A stretch of 64,000 nt of DNA from assembly GCA_016844745.1 (NCBI GenBank), contig JAERMQ010000006.1, positions 62,001-126,000 on the forward strand. The letters are read 5' to 3'. The number at the start of each line of letters is the position of its first letter. Within the stretch, counting starts at the first letter, position 1. The position numbers were made by a program, and so were the translations under genes. The notes beneath the pieces are model-generated. The model did no database searches, had not been told where the DNA came from, and saw only the letters and a program-made list of their open reading frames with translations. Of this stretch, positions 24,391 through 33,169 are shown in pieces. Origin of the DNA: Ignavibacteria bacterium. GTDB lineage: Bacteria > Bacteroidota > Ignavibacteria > Kapaibacteriales > UBA2268.

Positions 24391-26278
24391 TGTATTCTCT
24401 TGTAGTAACCTGACCAAACAATTCAACGAAAAAATTCTGTTCGACCGGATTTCATTCGGTATGGAAGAAGGCGAGAAGTGTGGATTAATCGGCAAAAACG
24501 GCGCCGGCAAGACTTCGCTTCTGAGAATTATCGCTGGTACAGTTCCGCCCGACGAAGGCGAAGTTGTTTTTAATAGCAAAATTAGACTTGAATTTTTGGA
24601 ACAATTACCGGATTATACTTCTTCATCCTCAATAATAGATACTGTATTGAGCGGTAAATCTGAATTACTTGATAAGCTCGAACTGCACCGCATGCTGTGT
24701 GTCGAGCTTCAACATAATTCATCCAATGAAATAAAAACGCAAATAGAGAAAATATCATCGGAAATCGAAATTCAAAACGGCTGGCAATTGGAAAATGAAG
24801 CTAAAAAAATTCTTTCCAAATTAGGTGTAAATAATTATTTCGACAAGATGGGCACTCTTTCAGGAGGTTTGCGCAAGAGAGTTGCATTAGCTCGCGCATT
24901 GCTTGCAGAGCCTGATTTCCTGATTTTGGACGAACCGACAAACCATCTGGATGCTGATTCCGTACAATGGCTGCAGGACAGGCTTTCATCCTCGAATAGC
25001 ACAATACTTTTCGTAACCCATGACCGGTACTTCTTAGATGCACTTTCTACCAGAATAATAGAATTGGATAGCAAGAAAATTTATTCTTATTCCGGTAACT
25101 ACGAAAAATATTTACTTCAAAAAGAAAATTTCCTGCAAACCCAGGAATCGACTCAGAAACATTTGCGAAACAAGCTCAGGACTGAATTGGTATGGCTTTC
25201 CAAAGGAGCAAAGGCTCGACGCTCGAAGCAAAAAAGCCGCATAGATTGGATTACCGATTTGCAGGAAGATGCTCAATCTACAGATGAGAAGAAAATAAAA
25301 ATTGAGTTGGGGAATGTTTTCCTCGGAAGCAGGCTAATCGATGCACATGGTATATCCAAATCCCTTGGCGGAAAGCTGCTGTTCAAAGATTTTACTTACC
25401 TTGCCAAACCCGGAGACAGAATCGGGATAATTGGACTGAACGGTTCGGGCAAATCTTCGCTCCTGAATGTATTAAGCGGTGAATTGCCGAATGATTCTGG
25501 TACAATTAAGATAGGTCAGACAGTCAAAATCGGCTTCTTCAGGCAGGAATCAACCGATTTGAATCTGAATATCAGCCTTGTTGCTGCATTGCGTGAAGTT
25601 GCGGATTATATTGATGTTGGAGTAGGCAGGGACAGGTATCTTACGGCTAAGGATTTATTGAATAAATTTCTTTTCTCGCCTTCGCAACATTCATCGTTTG
25701 TTTCAACTTTGTCCGGTGGGGAGCGCAGGCGGCTTGCTATTCTGCGTGTACTGATGGGCAATCCGAACGTTTTACTTCTTGATGAACCAACTAACGATTT
25801 CGATATTCCCACACTTACAGCATTCGAGGAATATTTGGATAATTTTATGGGTGTGCTGATTATCGTATCTCATGACAGGGCTTTCCTGGACAGAACAGTA
25901 AATTTCATCTGGGCTTTTGAGGAGGGTGGCAGAATTCGAGAGTATCCCGGCAATTATACTGATTATTTAGAAAAGAAAGAAGCCCGGCAAAGATTATTAT
26001 TTCAGGCGAGTGATAAATCGAAGAAAACCGATTATATAAGGAATGACCAGCAGCAAGACAACAGAAAAAAATTATCCTATAAATTGCAAAGAGAATTTGA
26101 AGAATTGGAGCTCTCCATCCCGACATTGGAAGAAAAGAAAATTGAAATTGAAAGTAAGATTTATTCAGGCAGCATTATTGATTATAAAGAGATTGAAGAA
26201 CTAAGCCATGAGTTAGAGCGCATCTCGAAAGAAATCGAGCAGAAAACAGAGAGATGGTTTGAATTGAGTATGATTTAA
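24386..26278 (+). CDS. ABC-F family ATPase (Uup-like)
   Basis: 630 aa, soluble, two ATPase domains. Domain 1: Walker A 'GLIGKNGAGKTS', signature 'LSGGLRKRVALARALL', Walker B 'FLILDEPTNHLD'. Domain 2: 'GIIGLNGSGKSS', 'LSGGERRRLAILRVLM', 'VLLLDEPTNDFD'. A coiled-coil tail (~residues 560-625, 'LEEKKIEIESKI', 'ELERISKEIEQK') is of the Uup C-terminal type. ABC-F proteins act on the ribosome or, for Uup, in transposon excision and replication-linked processes. The start codon is a TTG inside a heptamer array, giving 'TVFSCSNLTKQFNEKILFD', a correct N-terminus. Confidence 0.92.
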   Translation: MTVFSCSNLTKQFNEKILFDRISFGMEEGEKCGLIGKNGAGKTSLLRIIAGTVPPDEGEVVFNSKIRLEFLEQLPDYTSSSSIIDTVLSGKSELLDKLELHRMLCVELQHNSSNEIKTQIEKISSEIEIQNGWQLENEAKKILSKLGVNNYFDKMGTLSGGLRKRVALARALLAEPDFLILDEPTNHLDADSVQWLQDRLSSSNSTILFVTHDRYFLDALSTRIIELDSKKIYSYSGNYEKYLLQKENFLQTQESTQKHLRNKLRTELVWLSKGAKARRSKQKSRIDWITDLQEDAQSTDEKKIKIELGNVFLGSRLIDAHGISKSLGGKLLFKDFTYLAKPGDRIGIIGLNGSGKSSLLNVLSGELPNDSGTIKIGQTVKIGFFRQESTDLNLNISLVAALREVADYIDVGVGRDRYLTAKDLLNKFLFSPSQHSSFVSTLSGGERRRLAILRVLMGNPNVLLLDEPTNDFDIPTLTAFEEYLDNFMGVLIIVSHDRAFLDRTVNFIWAFEEGGRIREYPGNYTDYLEKKEARQRLLFQASDKSKKTDYIRNDQQQDNRKKLSYKLQREFEELELSIPTLEEKKIEIESKIYSGSIIDYKEIEELSHELERISKEIEQKTERWFELSMI

Positions 26279-26315
26279 AATTATTTTACTTAAATTACAA
26301 ATATTATTAAATTTT

Positions 26316-26405
26316 AAAACAAGAGAAACCCCCTAACCCCCTTTGAAAAAGGGGGAACATTTATACCCCCTTTTTCAAAGGGGGTTAGGGGGTTTCTCTT
26401 GTTTT
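26316..26405. repeat. 40-bp perfect-stem hairpin (CCCCCTAACCCCC element)
   Basis: The left arm 26316-26355 and right arm 26366-26405 are exact inverted repeats with a 10-nt loop. The arms contain CCCCCTAACCCCCTTTGAAA. Hairpins with this core are widely scattered in bacterial genomes and look like non-autonomous mobile elements. It lies between the ABC-F and sigma-factor genes and would block or end transcription if formed in RNA. Confidence 0.9.
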
Positions 26406-26474
26406 AATTTATTACATTGTAACCTTTTTCCCCTAATTTGCACTTCATTATTGTACGGATAATCAAAAGTGGAA

Positions 26475-26969
26475 ATGAGCAAAGAATCAGAGCAAATATT
26501 TAACGATTACATTAAGCCAGTCTATAAGAATCTGGAACGATATGTCCTGAATCTTACATTCGACCGCGCTCTTGCTAAGGATATTATTAATGATACTTTG
26601 ATTATTGCTCTCGAAAATTTTGCTAATATCAAGGATAAAAAGAAAGTACTGTTTTTTATGTTCGGAACGGCATCGAAAATTTACAAGAGAATATGTAAGA
26701 AAAATATTAGGAATGTAAGTATCGATGCAGTATCCGAAGTGTTCATATCATCCGGCAGTACCGATTCGAATTATGATATTCAATTTTTATATGAATCACT
26801 TGCAAAGCTGCCACCGGAGCAGAAGGATGCAATTATACTATTCGATATTATGGGATATGCACAATCCGAGATTGCAGAAATTCAGGCAGTTTCGGTTAAC
26901 AACGTGAAAGTGAGAATACATCGCGGTAAACAAAAATTAGCCCAAATTATGGGAGTCAAAAATGAATAA
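26475..26969 (+). CDS. ECF-type RNA polymerase sigma factor
   Basis: 164 aa from ATG 26475; a GTG at 26469 is also possible. Region 2 is 'NLERYVLNLTFDRALAKDIINDTLIIALENF'. Region 4 is 'LAKLPPEQKDAIILFDIMGYAQSEIAEIQAVSVNNVKVRIHRGKQKLAQIM', a helix-turn-helix for the -35-equivalent element. The 3' end overlaps the next gene by 8 nt (ATGAATAA), so the two are translationally coupled. The partner is a single-pass membrane protein, the usual arrangement for an ECF sigma and its membrane regulator. Confidence 0.88.
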   Translation: MSKESEQIFNDYIKPVYKNLERYVLNLTFDRALAKDIINDTLIIALENFANIKDKKKVLFFMFGTASKIYKRICKKNIRNVSIDAVSEVFISSGSTDSNYDIQFLYESLAKLPPEQKDAIILFDIMGYAQSEIAEIQAVSVNNVKVRIHRGKQKLAQIMGVKNE

Positions 26970-28665
26970 CTTAAATGATTACTTAAGCCAGGCAAAGCGC
27001 CTTGACAACGATAAACCTCTTTTCGTTGAAGAGGAATTGAACCTGATTCTTATTAAGAAAGAAATAAAATTTCCAACTATAATAAAGACGTTAATTATGA
27101 GTTTCGCCTGTATTTCTCTTTTTACGACATTAGCATATTTTCTTTTCTTCGGAATGCAGGATAGCCAGGCTTTAAAGACGAATGATGGAAATAGTGGAGT
27201 AAATAAAATCAGTAGTGTAACATTAGAAAAGGGCAATGCTATACTTGCTTCTAATGCAGTTGATAATAATTCTTCATCCAATAATAAAGACGATTTACAG
27301 CACCAAGAAAATCAAATTAATGTAATGATGGTGAAAGAAAATACATCCCAAAATGAGGAATTAAATTCTAACGGAATTGCATCCGCAACCATTACCAAGA
27401 ATCAAGCGCAAACTTTTACATCAGGTATGTATATCAATTTAGATACTGGTTCTGTGATTATTCATAACTCTTCAGGTACATTTATTGCGGTTTCATCAAA
27501 AAACAATAATAAATTACCAACATATCAAATGGGTGGACAAGCATTTTTTATAAATATTGAAGATACCAATAAGAAAAAGGAACCTGTTTCAAGGGAAGAA
27601 GCTTTTAGCCGCTGCGATATTCCAGGTATAAGAATGCTCGAATTGAATGACGAAGAAATGAAAAATTTTCACATTGAACGTAATGAAAATACTATTAAAT
27701 TATTTATCGAGCGACAAATAAATAAATATGATGAATACTTAATATCCAGATATATAAGTGCAGGGTATTTTCCACTTTTTGTTCCTTCAATTATTAGAAC
27801 TTATATTTTACATGGCAATAAAAGTACTAATAGGTTTGATATTCAATCTTTAGCTCCCAAGGAAAAACTGGATAGAATGTATTTTTCTAAATCTTTATAT
27901 GTTGCATATCACAATTTTGATAAAAGAAATAATATACGAAGTTCCGGTATTAATCCATGCTCTCCCTTATTTCAGTATGGTGAAGGAAGCTTTAAGGAAT
28001 TTTATGAAAAATATTGGATATTGGAAAATGAAAGATACAAAACTTATGAAAAGATGCTTACTGGACAAAATTATCCCCTACTGCATGAAGAGTGGCTTTT
28101 ACAAACAAAAAGAATTGAGAGTCATGAGAAAACAATTTATGACCAATTGATACCCGTTTTATATTATCCTACTCTTGCAAATGGAGATTCGCTTGATTCC
28201 TACTTTGTTCTCTGGTTTGTTCCGAATGACGAATTTATAGAAAAATTGCCGGAGCGTTATAGAAATAAAGTTCGTGAAGAATTATCAGCATTGAATAAAG
28301 TGCAGCAGGAAGGTATGCCTCTTGCTCAGGCATGTAAGGGTCAGGCATTTGAGGATTCATATTATGGTTTCTGCCGTCTAAGCGCCGGCGCTTATGAGAT
28401 ATTAAGCATTTTGCCAAATCCTGTCAGCGATGAAGCTACATGCCGTACAAGTACCGCCGAAACACGTTTTCTTAATATACGGCTTCATTCAATTGATGGG
28501 CGCTGTATGGGTGATATCGACAACAATGTAAAAATTTCAGCAGGCATTAACGATATTCCCATCAATCTCGCACGAAACGAACTGGCGTCGGGCTTCTACC
28601 TGATTTCCTTCTCGAGCGAAAAAGGGGAAATTGCAACAAAAAGAATATATTATGCAAGAAAATAA
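26962..28665 (+). CDS. Single-pass membrane protein with sorting-like tail, coupled to ECF sigma (putative regulator)
   Basis: 567 aa. Residues 1-37 are hydrophilic and presumably cytoplasmic ('MNNLNDYLSQAKRLDNDKPL'). One membrane helix spans ~38-63 ('TIIKTLIMSFACISLFTTLAYFLFF'). A Ser/Asn-rich linker to ~150 is followed by an unrecognised extracytoplasmic domain (~200-480). The end resembles a T9SS type A sorting domain ('LSILPNPVSDEATC', 'GINDIPINLARNELASGFYLISFS', 'ATKRIYYARK'). The short N-terminus fits an anti-sigma segment, but no zinc-binding HxxxCxxC is present. Anti-sigma function is inferred from coupling only. A membrane anchor plus a secretion-type tail is unusual. Confidence 0.7.
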   Translation: MNNLNDYLSQAKRLDNDKPLFVEEELNLILIKKEIKFPTIIKTLIMSFACISLFTTLAYFLFFGMQDSQALKTNDGNSGVNKISSVTLEKGNAILASNAVDNNSSSNNKDDLQHQENQINVMMVKENTSQNEELNSNGIASATITKNQAQTFTSGMYINLDTGSVIIHNSSGTFIAVSSKNNNKLPTYQMGGQAFFINIEDTNKKKEPVSREEAFSRCDIPGIRMLELNDEEMKNFHIERNENTIKLFIERQINKYDEYLISRYISAGYFPLFVPSIIRTYILHGNKSTNRFDIQSLAPKEKLDRMYFSKSLYVAYHNFDKRNNIRSSGINPCSPLFQYGEGSFKEFYEKYWILENERYKTYEKMLTGQNYPLLHEEWLLQTKRIESHEKTIYDQLIPVLYYPTLANGDSLDSYFVLWFVPNDEFIEKLPERYRNKVREELSALNKVQQEGMPLAQACKGQAFEDSYYGFCRLSAGAYEILSILPNPVSDEATCRTSTAETRFLNIRLHSIDGRCMGDIDNNVKISAGINDIPINLARNELASGFYLISFSSEKGEIATKRIYYARK

Positions 28666-28688
28666 TATTTGAAAATTTGAAAATGGGC

Positions 28689-28819
28689 AGAATGTCATTC
28701 TGAGCGGAGCGAAGAATCTTCTTGAATAAAAGATGAGAGTTGAATTAGGAAAGTTATTAAAAATGAATATTTCAGAATTTGCGAGAAGATTCTTCACTTC
28801 GTTCAGAATGACATTCTTC
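28689..28819. repeat. GAATGTCATTC palindromic element, copy 2
   Basis: The arms AGAATGTCATTCTGAGCGGA and ..TCGTTCAGAATGACATTCT enclose ~50 bp. Family members are at 7690-7803 and 61823-61952. The arms differ (GAGCGGAGCG against CGAAGTGAAG), so the hairpin is imperfect in the middle. Confidence 0.8.
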
Positions 28820-28872
28820 TTGATTTAAGTTTTTATAGTAATTCAAGAATCCAGATTCAGAGCGGTTCAGGT

Positions 28873-28895
28873 GATTCCTGCATTCGCAGGAATGA
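28873..28895. repeat. ATTCCTGCATTCGCAGGAAT hairpin
   Basis: Short palindrome ATTCCTGC-ATTC-GCAGGAAT followed by GACA. It is a common scattered repeat in many genomes and the N-terminal extension of the ORF track for the next gene ('MIPAFAGMT') is just its translation. Confidence 0.7.
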
Positions 28896-28960
28896 CATTT
28901 AACAACTATTTTTTCAAAACTTTTAAAGAATATTTTATTAACTTTATAATCGAGGAAAAC

Positions 28961-29695
28961 ATGAATAGACTAAATATAAACATGAAGAAATTTTATTTTA
29001 AGACAATGTTATTTCTTTTTATACTCACACCAGCATACAGCCAGCCTAAGTTGGTGATTGTCGGGGGGGATACTCACGATTGGGGAAAAGTATCGGGCGC
29101 CAATCCATTGAAACAGGAAATTAAAATAACCAATCAAGGCGACAAAAAACTAATTATTACCGAAGTCAAGCCAGGATGCGGCTGCACTTCCGCACCCCTT
29201 GATAAAAAGGAACTGGAATTCGGCGATACTGCAACAATGAGCGTTCAACTCAATGTGGGGGCTTCATCCGGTGATATAACAAAATCAATTACGATTTCGT
29301 CCAATGACCCTCAGTCGGACGGGAAGCATTTTTTATGGCTGAAAGCAAATATATATAATGCTATTGATATTCAGCCAATGCGCCTTTTGTTTAATCAGAT
29401 GGAAATTGGGCAAAAATCAACAAGTTCATCAAAAATTATAAATAACTCTAAATCTGTTGTGAAGCTCACTGGTGTTGATGTTAGACCATACCAAATTTTT
29501 ACTATTAATTTAAAAGGGGATGAATCAATAAAACCCGGTGAATCCTTAGAGTTGACGGGAACAGTCATACCAAAAATAACCGGACCCTTTAGTGGAAATA
29601 TTAAATTCAAAACCGATAATAAAGATTATCCTGAAATTTCTATTGAAGCATGGGGAGTGGTCAATGCTGCAAAGTCCCAGGCTCAAAATAAATAG
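28961..29695 (+). CDS. DUF1573 protein
   Basis: 244 aa from ATG 28961, chosen because GAGGA lies 5 nt upstream. The longer track start lies in a repeat; ATG 28982 is also possible. Signal peptide 'KTMLFLFILTPAYSQ'. The DUF1573 domain is 'THDWGKVSGANPLKQEIKITNQGDKKLIITEVKPGCGCTSAPLD', with the CGCT motif, then 'SGDITKSITISSNDPQ'. A second Ig-like module follows. ASPM/SPD2/Hydin-like fold; secreted or periplasmic, function unknown, widespread in Bacteroidota. Confidence 0.85.
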   Translation: MNRLNINMKKFYFKTMLFLFILTPAYSQPKLVIVGGDTHDWGKVSGANPLKQEIKITNQGDKKLIITEVKPGCGCTSAPLDKKELEFGDTATMSVQLNVGASSGDITKSITISSNDPQSDGKHFLWLKANIYNAIDIQPMRLLFNQMEIGQKSTSSSKIINNSKSVVKLTGVDVRPYQIFTINLKGDESIKPGESLELTGTVIPKITGPFSGNIKFKTDNKDYPEISIEAWGVVNAAKSQAQNK

Positions 29696-29711
29696 ACTCA
29701 TATTCAGGACA

Positions 29712-29771
29712 TTAACAACGTTGGAAAATCAATTCTATCGAGTGAAATTATTGAAATTCCAACGTTGTTAA
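29712..29771. terminator. Inverted repeat between convergent genes
   Basis: TTAACAACGTTGGAA at 29712-29726 and its exact reverse complement at 29757-29771, loop 30 nt. Lies between the 3' ends of DUF1573 (+) and DUF6448 (-). It may be a bidirectional terminator or another palindrome-family member. Confidence 0.5.
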
Positions 29772-29794
29772 AGACTAATTTTTTTCTTTTTGAT

Positions 29795-30421
29795 TTAATC
29801 TCTATATTCTTCCTTTCCTTTTTCATTATGATTTTGATGTCCGTTTAATTCAAGCATTTTGAATAATGAAACGGTGAAATGCATATAATCAATATAAGCC
29901 TCTACAAATTTCCTTCCGGCTTCTATTGATTCGTCCTTCTTCTTTTGCGCTTCAGACGCTCTTTGATACTTCATTTTCACATTAGTCATTATTGCTTCGG
30001 TTAAATGGGTTAAAAGCTCATCGGAACTACCGGAATCCAAAGCGCCATCTGTTAATTCAATTGCGTGTGATTTTGCGGTTCCTGCGGGCTTTAGCCCGGT
30101 ATATGGAGCACCTTCGGCGGCTCTATGTATCCTTACGAGTGTCTCAAAGAAATACATATCAGCCATTTCTTTAGTATCTTCGTTGAGCGAACGTAGTTTC
30201 ATTGTTCTTTCAAACAGTGTGGTAATTTCTTTCTCGGATTCCTTTTTTACCCATTTTAGTACAAACTTAACATCGCCGGTCTTAAGTGCTTTTCTGGCAT
30301 CTGTTATGACGGGACCATCCAAAGCATCGCAATGAGCCTGCGATTTATTAGTTGATAAAAGGAATAAAAATATTCCGGAGATTATGAGCAAGAATGTTTT
30401 GCTCTTCAATAATTTAAACAT
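29795..30421 (-). CDS. DUF6448 family protein
   Basis: 208 aa from ATG 30421, 8 nt after GAGG; the track ATG at 30433 is 4 codons upstream. The signal peptide ends '...LSTNKSQAHCDALDGPV'. Conserved parts are 'HCDALDGPVITDARKALKTGDVKFVLKWV', 'MADMYFFETLVRIHRAAEGAPYTGLKPAG' and a C-terminal helix. Helical periplasmic protein, function unknown. I recall this type as 'HCDxxDGP' proteins in Bacteroidota and Deltaproteobacteria. Divergent from the prolyl oligopeptidase gene. Confidence 0.75.
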   Translation of the reverse strand: MFKLLKSKTFLLIISGIFLFLLSTNKSQAHCDALDGPVITDARKALKTGDVKFVLKWVKKESEKEITTLFERTMKLRSLNEDTKEMADMYFFETLVRIHRAAEGAPYTGLKPAGTAKSHAIELTDGALDSGSSDELLTHLTEAIMTNVKMKYQRASEAQKKKDESIEAGRKFVEAYIDYMHFTVSLFKMLELNGHQNHNEKGKEEYRD

Positions 30422-30555
30422 AGAAAACCTCATAAAAATTTTAAAAATTATATTTTGTTTATTGTAATTGAATAATTGAATAATTGATTCATACCCTATA
30501 AAACCTTATAAAAAAGATCACTATAAATCAAAAATTCAATTTACAAAATTCATAG

Positions 30556-30575
30556 GTTAGTTAACGTTAACTAAC
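30556..30575. promoter_or_regulatory. Perfect 20-bp palindrome in a divergent promoter region
   Basis: GTTAGTTAACGTTAACTAAC is its own reverse complement. It lies in the 300 bp between divergent DUF6448 (-) and S9A peptidase (+), the place for a shared operator. No loop, so it is DNA-site-like and not an RNA hairpin. The rest of the gap is AT-rich and held no gene. Confidence 0.45.
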
Positions 30576-30642
30576 TAAAATTATTTTATTTTCTTTTTAT
30601 CCTTTGCATTATTTTTATTAAAAAATTATCAAAACTATATTT

Positions 30643-30678
30643 TTTGTTTTTAGTTGAAACTAAATTCTCTTAATTTCG
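30643..30678 (+). promoter_or_regulatory. Possible promoter of the S9A peptidase gene
   Basis: TTTG at 30643-30646 and TAATTTCG at 30671-30678 (one mismatch to TAnnTTTG), spacer 24 nt. 46 nt before the ATG, which follows TGAGGAATTT. Weak match. Confidence 0.3.
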
Positions 30679-30724
30679 TAATTATTAAATAAGTATTTCT
30701 AATGTTAATAATTTTGAGGAATTT

Positions 30725-32803
30725 ATGAAAATCCTTATACCAGCTACCTTGATTCTACTTATAGCCCTATCTATGAATGCACAGACATTAAAAAATTATT
30801 CAATACTTCCAACAAAATCAATACCCATTTCAGATACTATTCATGGATTTGTTATGACAGATAATTACCGTTGGCTTGAAGATAAAGATGACCCAAGAGT
30901 TAAGGAATGGTCACATGCACAACATGATTACACTGTTAATTTAATAAAAACGCAAACTCATGAAATTAAAGGATTCCGTGAAGAAATCGAAAGGTATTTG
31001 GATAGAGATATAGTCGGAGCGCCATTTTTCAAAGGCAAAAGGGAATTTTTCTATTCGAAGAAAAAGGGCGAGCAACAGTATAAAATCTATACAAGATTAG
31101 AAGGCAAAGAAATTAAAATATTCGACCCGGAAGAGCTTGACCCAAGCGGTAAAACATCATCAACAGGATTTGTCTTAACCAAAGACGGCAATAAAGCTGC
31201 GATTGGTTATCAATTCAAAGGCGATGAAATCAGTCATTACCAAATAATTGATACAAAAACCGGACAAAAACTAGGAACTTCCATCGATGATTTATATGGT
31301 TTCGCATGGACAAAAGATGAGAAACATGCTTATATTACGCTCCGCACAAAAGAAATGATAACCAAGCAATTACCGCTCCCAACCTATTTGCATACAATAG
31401 GGGAGAGCCACGATAAAGATGTTTATTTATTTGCTCCGAAGGATGCTAAAGACTTTGCATCTATTTGGGATGATGAAGACGAAGATGTCAGCTTTTATTC
31501 AGAGGGGGATTTCTATTCCAATACACTGAAAATCAAGCGCCATGGCATCGATAATGATTTTGTAACAATCTATTCAAGTAAAAATTTCAAAGCCGATGTT
31601 AATTTAAAAAAAGGCAAACTCTACTTCCAAACTAATGACGAAGCCCCTAATTTTAAAATCATGGTAGCCGACCTTGCTCATCCTGAGTTTTCAAATTGGA
31701 AAACATTTTATCCCGAAAAAGAAACCGTCCTGGAAGATTTTGTAATAACAAATGATAACGTAATAGTTCGTTATAAAAAGGATGTTCTGGCGCGGCTCTT
31801 CGTCTATGATTTAATCGGTAATCCCATACGTGAACTGGAATTGCCTGAGGTTGCAAATGTCAGTTCGATGAGCTATCAAAAGGAATCTAATACTGTTTAT
31901 GTTTCGATGAATACTTTCACAGCGCCTTCCAAAATGTACAAAATTGATGGCAGCAAGCTTAACTGGGAATTTTTCTATCAGGATAAACCATCAATCGAAA
32001 CTAAAGATATCGAATCGAAAATGGTTTTCTATAATTCTAATGACGGTGTGAAAGTGCCAATGTTTATTGTCTATCGAAAAGGGACACAATTTGACGGTAA
32101 TAATCCAGCATTGCTCTATGGATATGGTGGTTTCAATGTCAGCATGGGACCGAATTATCTTGGTGTAACGGCTTCGTTTATAAATCGTGGTGGAGTTTAT
32201 GCTATTGCCTGCCTCCGTGGGGGCGATGAATACGGCGAAAACTGGCACCGCAACGGTATGCTTTTCAACAAACAAAATACTTTCAATGATTTTATTTCTG
32301 CCGCTCAATTCCTTATCGATAATAAATATACCAACAGTAATAAGCTTGCTATCAAGGGCGGCAGCAATGGAGGTCTGTTGATAGGTGCAACAATTACCCA
32401 GCGTCCGGATTTATTCCGTGCGGCAATATGTGCTGTTCCATTATTGGATATGCTTCGTTATCATAAATTCCTGATTGCCAGATACTGGATTCCCGAATAT
32501 GGCGACCCTGATAAAAAGGAAGATTTCCTGAATATTCTGAAATATTCACCATATCAAAATTTTAAGCCTGGCTTTAATTATCCGGCAATGCTCGTTAAGG
32601 CAGGCGAGAACGACTCACGCGTTGACCCGCTTCATGCTAAAAAATTCGCTGCCGCTTTGCAGAACAATCCTGGTCAGAAGAATCCAATCCTTCTTTTTAT
32701 TGATTTCGATAGCGGGCATGGTTCCGGGCAATCGGTTAAGCAAATGACTGATAATATCGAGCTTGAATGGCGATTTTTGATGAATGAGATTGGAGTGAAA
32801 TAA
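30725..32803 (+). CDS. Prolyl oligopeptidase family serine peptidase (S9A)
   Basis: 692 aa. Signal peptide 'ILIPATLILLIALSMNAQ', so periplasmic. A seven-bladed propeller occupies ~residues 75-440. The alpha/beta-hydrolase domain holds the catalytic Ser in 'IKGGSNGGLLIGA', the Asp in 'AGENDSRVDPLHAKKF' and the His in 'DSGHGSGQ'. 'YRWLEDKDDPRVKEW' at the N-terminus is the classic prolyl oligopeptidase start. Cleaves short peptides after proline. Length normal for a bacterial secreted PEP. Confidence 0.95.
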   Translation: MKILIPATLILLIALSMNAQTLKNYSILPTKSIPISDTIHGFVMTDNYRWLEDKDDPRVKEWSHAQHDYTVNLIKTQTHEIKGFREEIERYLDRDIVGAPFFKGKREFFYSKKKGEQQYKIYTRLEGKEIKIFDPEELDPSGKTSSTGFVLTKDGNKAAIGYQFKGDEISHYQIIDTKTGQKLGTSIDDLYGFAWTKDEKHAYITLRTKEMITKQLPLPTYLHTIGESHDKDVYLFAPKDAKDFASIWDDEDEDVSFYSEGDFYSNTLKIKRHGIDNDFVTIYSSKNFKADVNLKKGKLYFQTNDEAPNFKIMVADLAHPEFSNWKTFYPEKETVLEDFVITNDNVIVRYKKDVLARLFVYDLIGNPIRELELPEVANVSSMSYQKESNTVYVSMNTFTAPSKMYKIDGSKLNWEFFYQDKPSIETKDIESKMVFYNSNDGVKVPMFIVYRKGTQFDGNNPALLYGYGGFNVSMGPNYLGVTASFINRGGVYAIACLRGGDEYGENWHRNGMLFNKQNTFNDFISAAQFLIDNKYTNSNKLAIKGGSNGGLLIGATITQRPDLFRAAICAVPLLDMLRYHKFLIARYWIPEYGDPDKKEDFLNILKYSPYQNFKPGFNYPAMLVKAGENDSRVDPLHAKKFAAALQNNPGQKNPILLFIDFDSGHGSGQSVKQMTDNIELEWRFLMNEIGVK

Positions 32804-32917
32804 TGGTTAATGGTCAATGGTCAATGGTCAATGGTTAATGGTCAATGGTCAATGGTCAATGGTCAATGGTCAATGGTTAATGGTCAATGGTCAATGGTTA
32901 ATGGTCAATGGTTAATG
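32801..32917 (+). repeat. Long TGGTCAA/TGGTTAA heptamer array
   Basis: About 17 heptamers beginning exactly at the TAA stop of the peptidase gene. TGGTCAA and TGGTTAA units are mixed. The sense direction after the stop is the same as at the DUF58, fabH and histidine-kinase stops. Confidence 0.9.
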
Positions 32918-33169
32918 TGTAAAGAAAAAATCCTATAATCCTATAATGTTTTAATCAAGTATATCAAGATTCAGATTATTTTTTTTGGATTTTGTAATGG
33001 AATGAACTAATTTTGACGCTGTAGGAGTTTAGGTTATTAGTCTTTTAGATTATTATTAGGAATAATTTAAGAGTGTGTCTAATAATCTGCAGGGAATTGA
33101 CTAATAGCCTATCTGTCTATCAGTCTGTTAATTTAAAAAATGATTTATTATTATAAGCCGGAGCCGATT
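32918..33169. other. Gap before the 1125-aa sorted protein
   Basis: No gene seen. Contains degenerate words also found in other gaps (ATCAAGATTCAGATTA; TAGGTTATTAGTCTTTTAG; GACTAATAGCCTATCTGTC), apparently decayed members of the same small-repeat families. Confidence 0.5.

Noticed and set aside
26316-26405. Simple rho-independent terminator of the ABC-F gene
   Set aside because: A 40-bp perfect stem with a CCCCCTAACCCCC core is far longer than a terminator and matches a scattered element type. It is listed as a repeat.
28871-28960. N-terminal extension of the DUF1573 ORF ('MIPAFAGMTFNN')
   Set aside because: It is the reading of a common ATTCCTGCATTCGCAGGAAT hairpin. The signal peptide and ribosome site place the start downstream at 28961.
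32801-32917. CRISPR-like direct repeats (also 62981-63086, 57879-57938)
   Set aside because: The period is 7 nt with no spacers, so these are heptamer tandem arrays. No cas gene is present.
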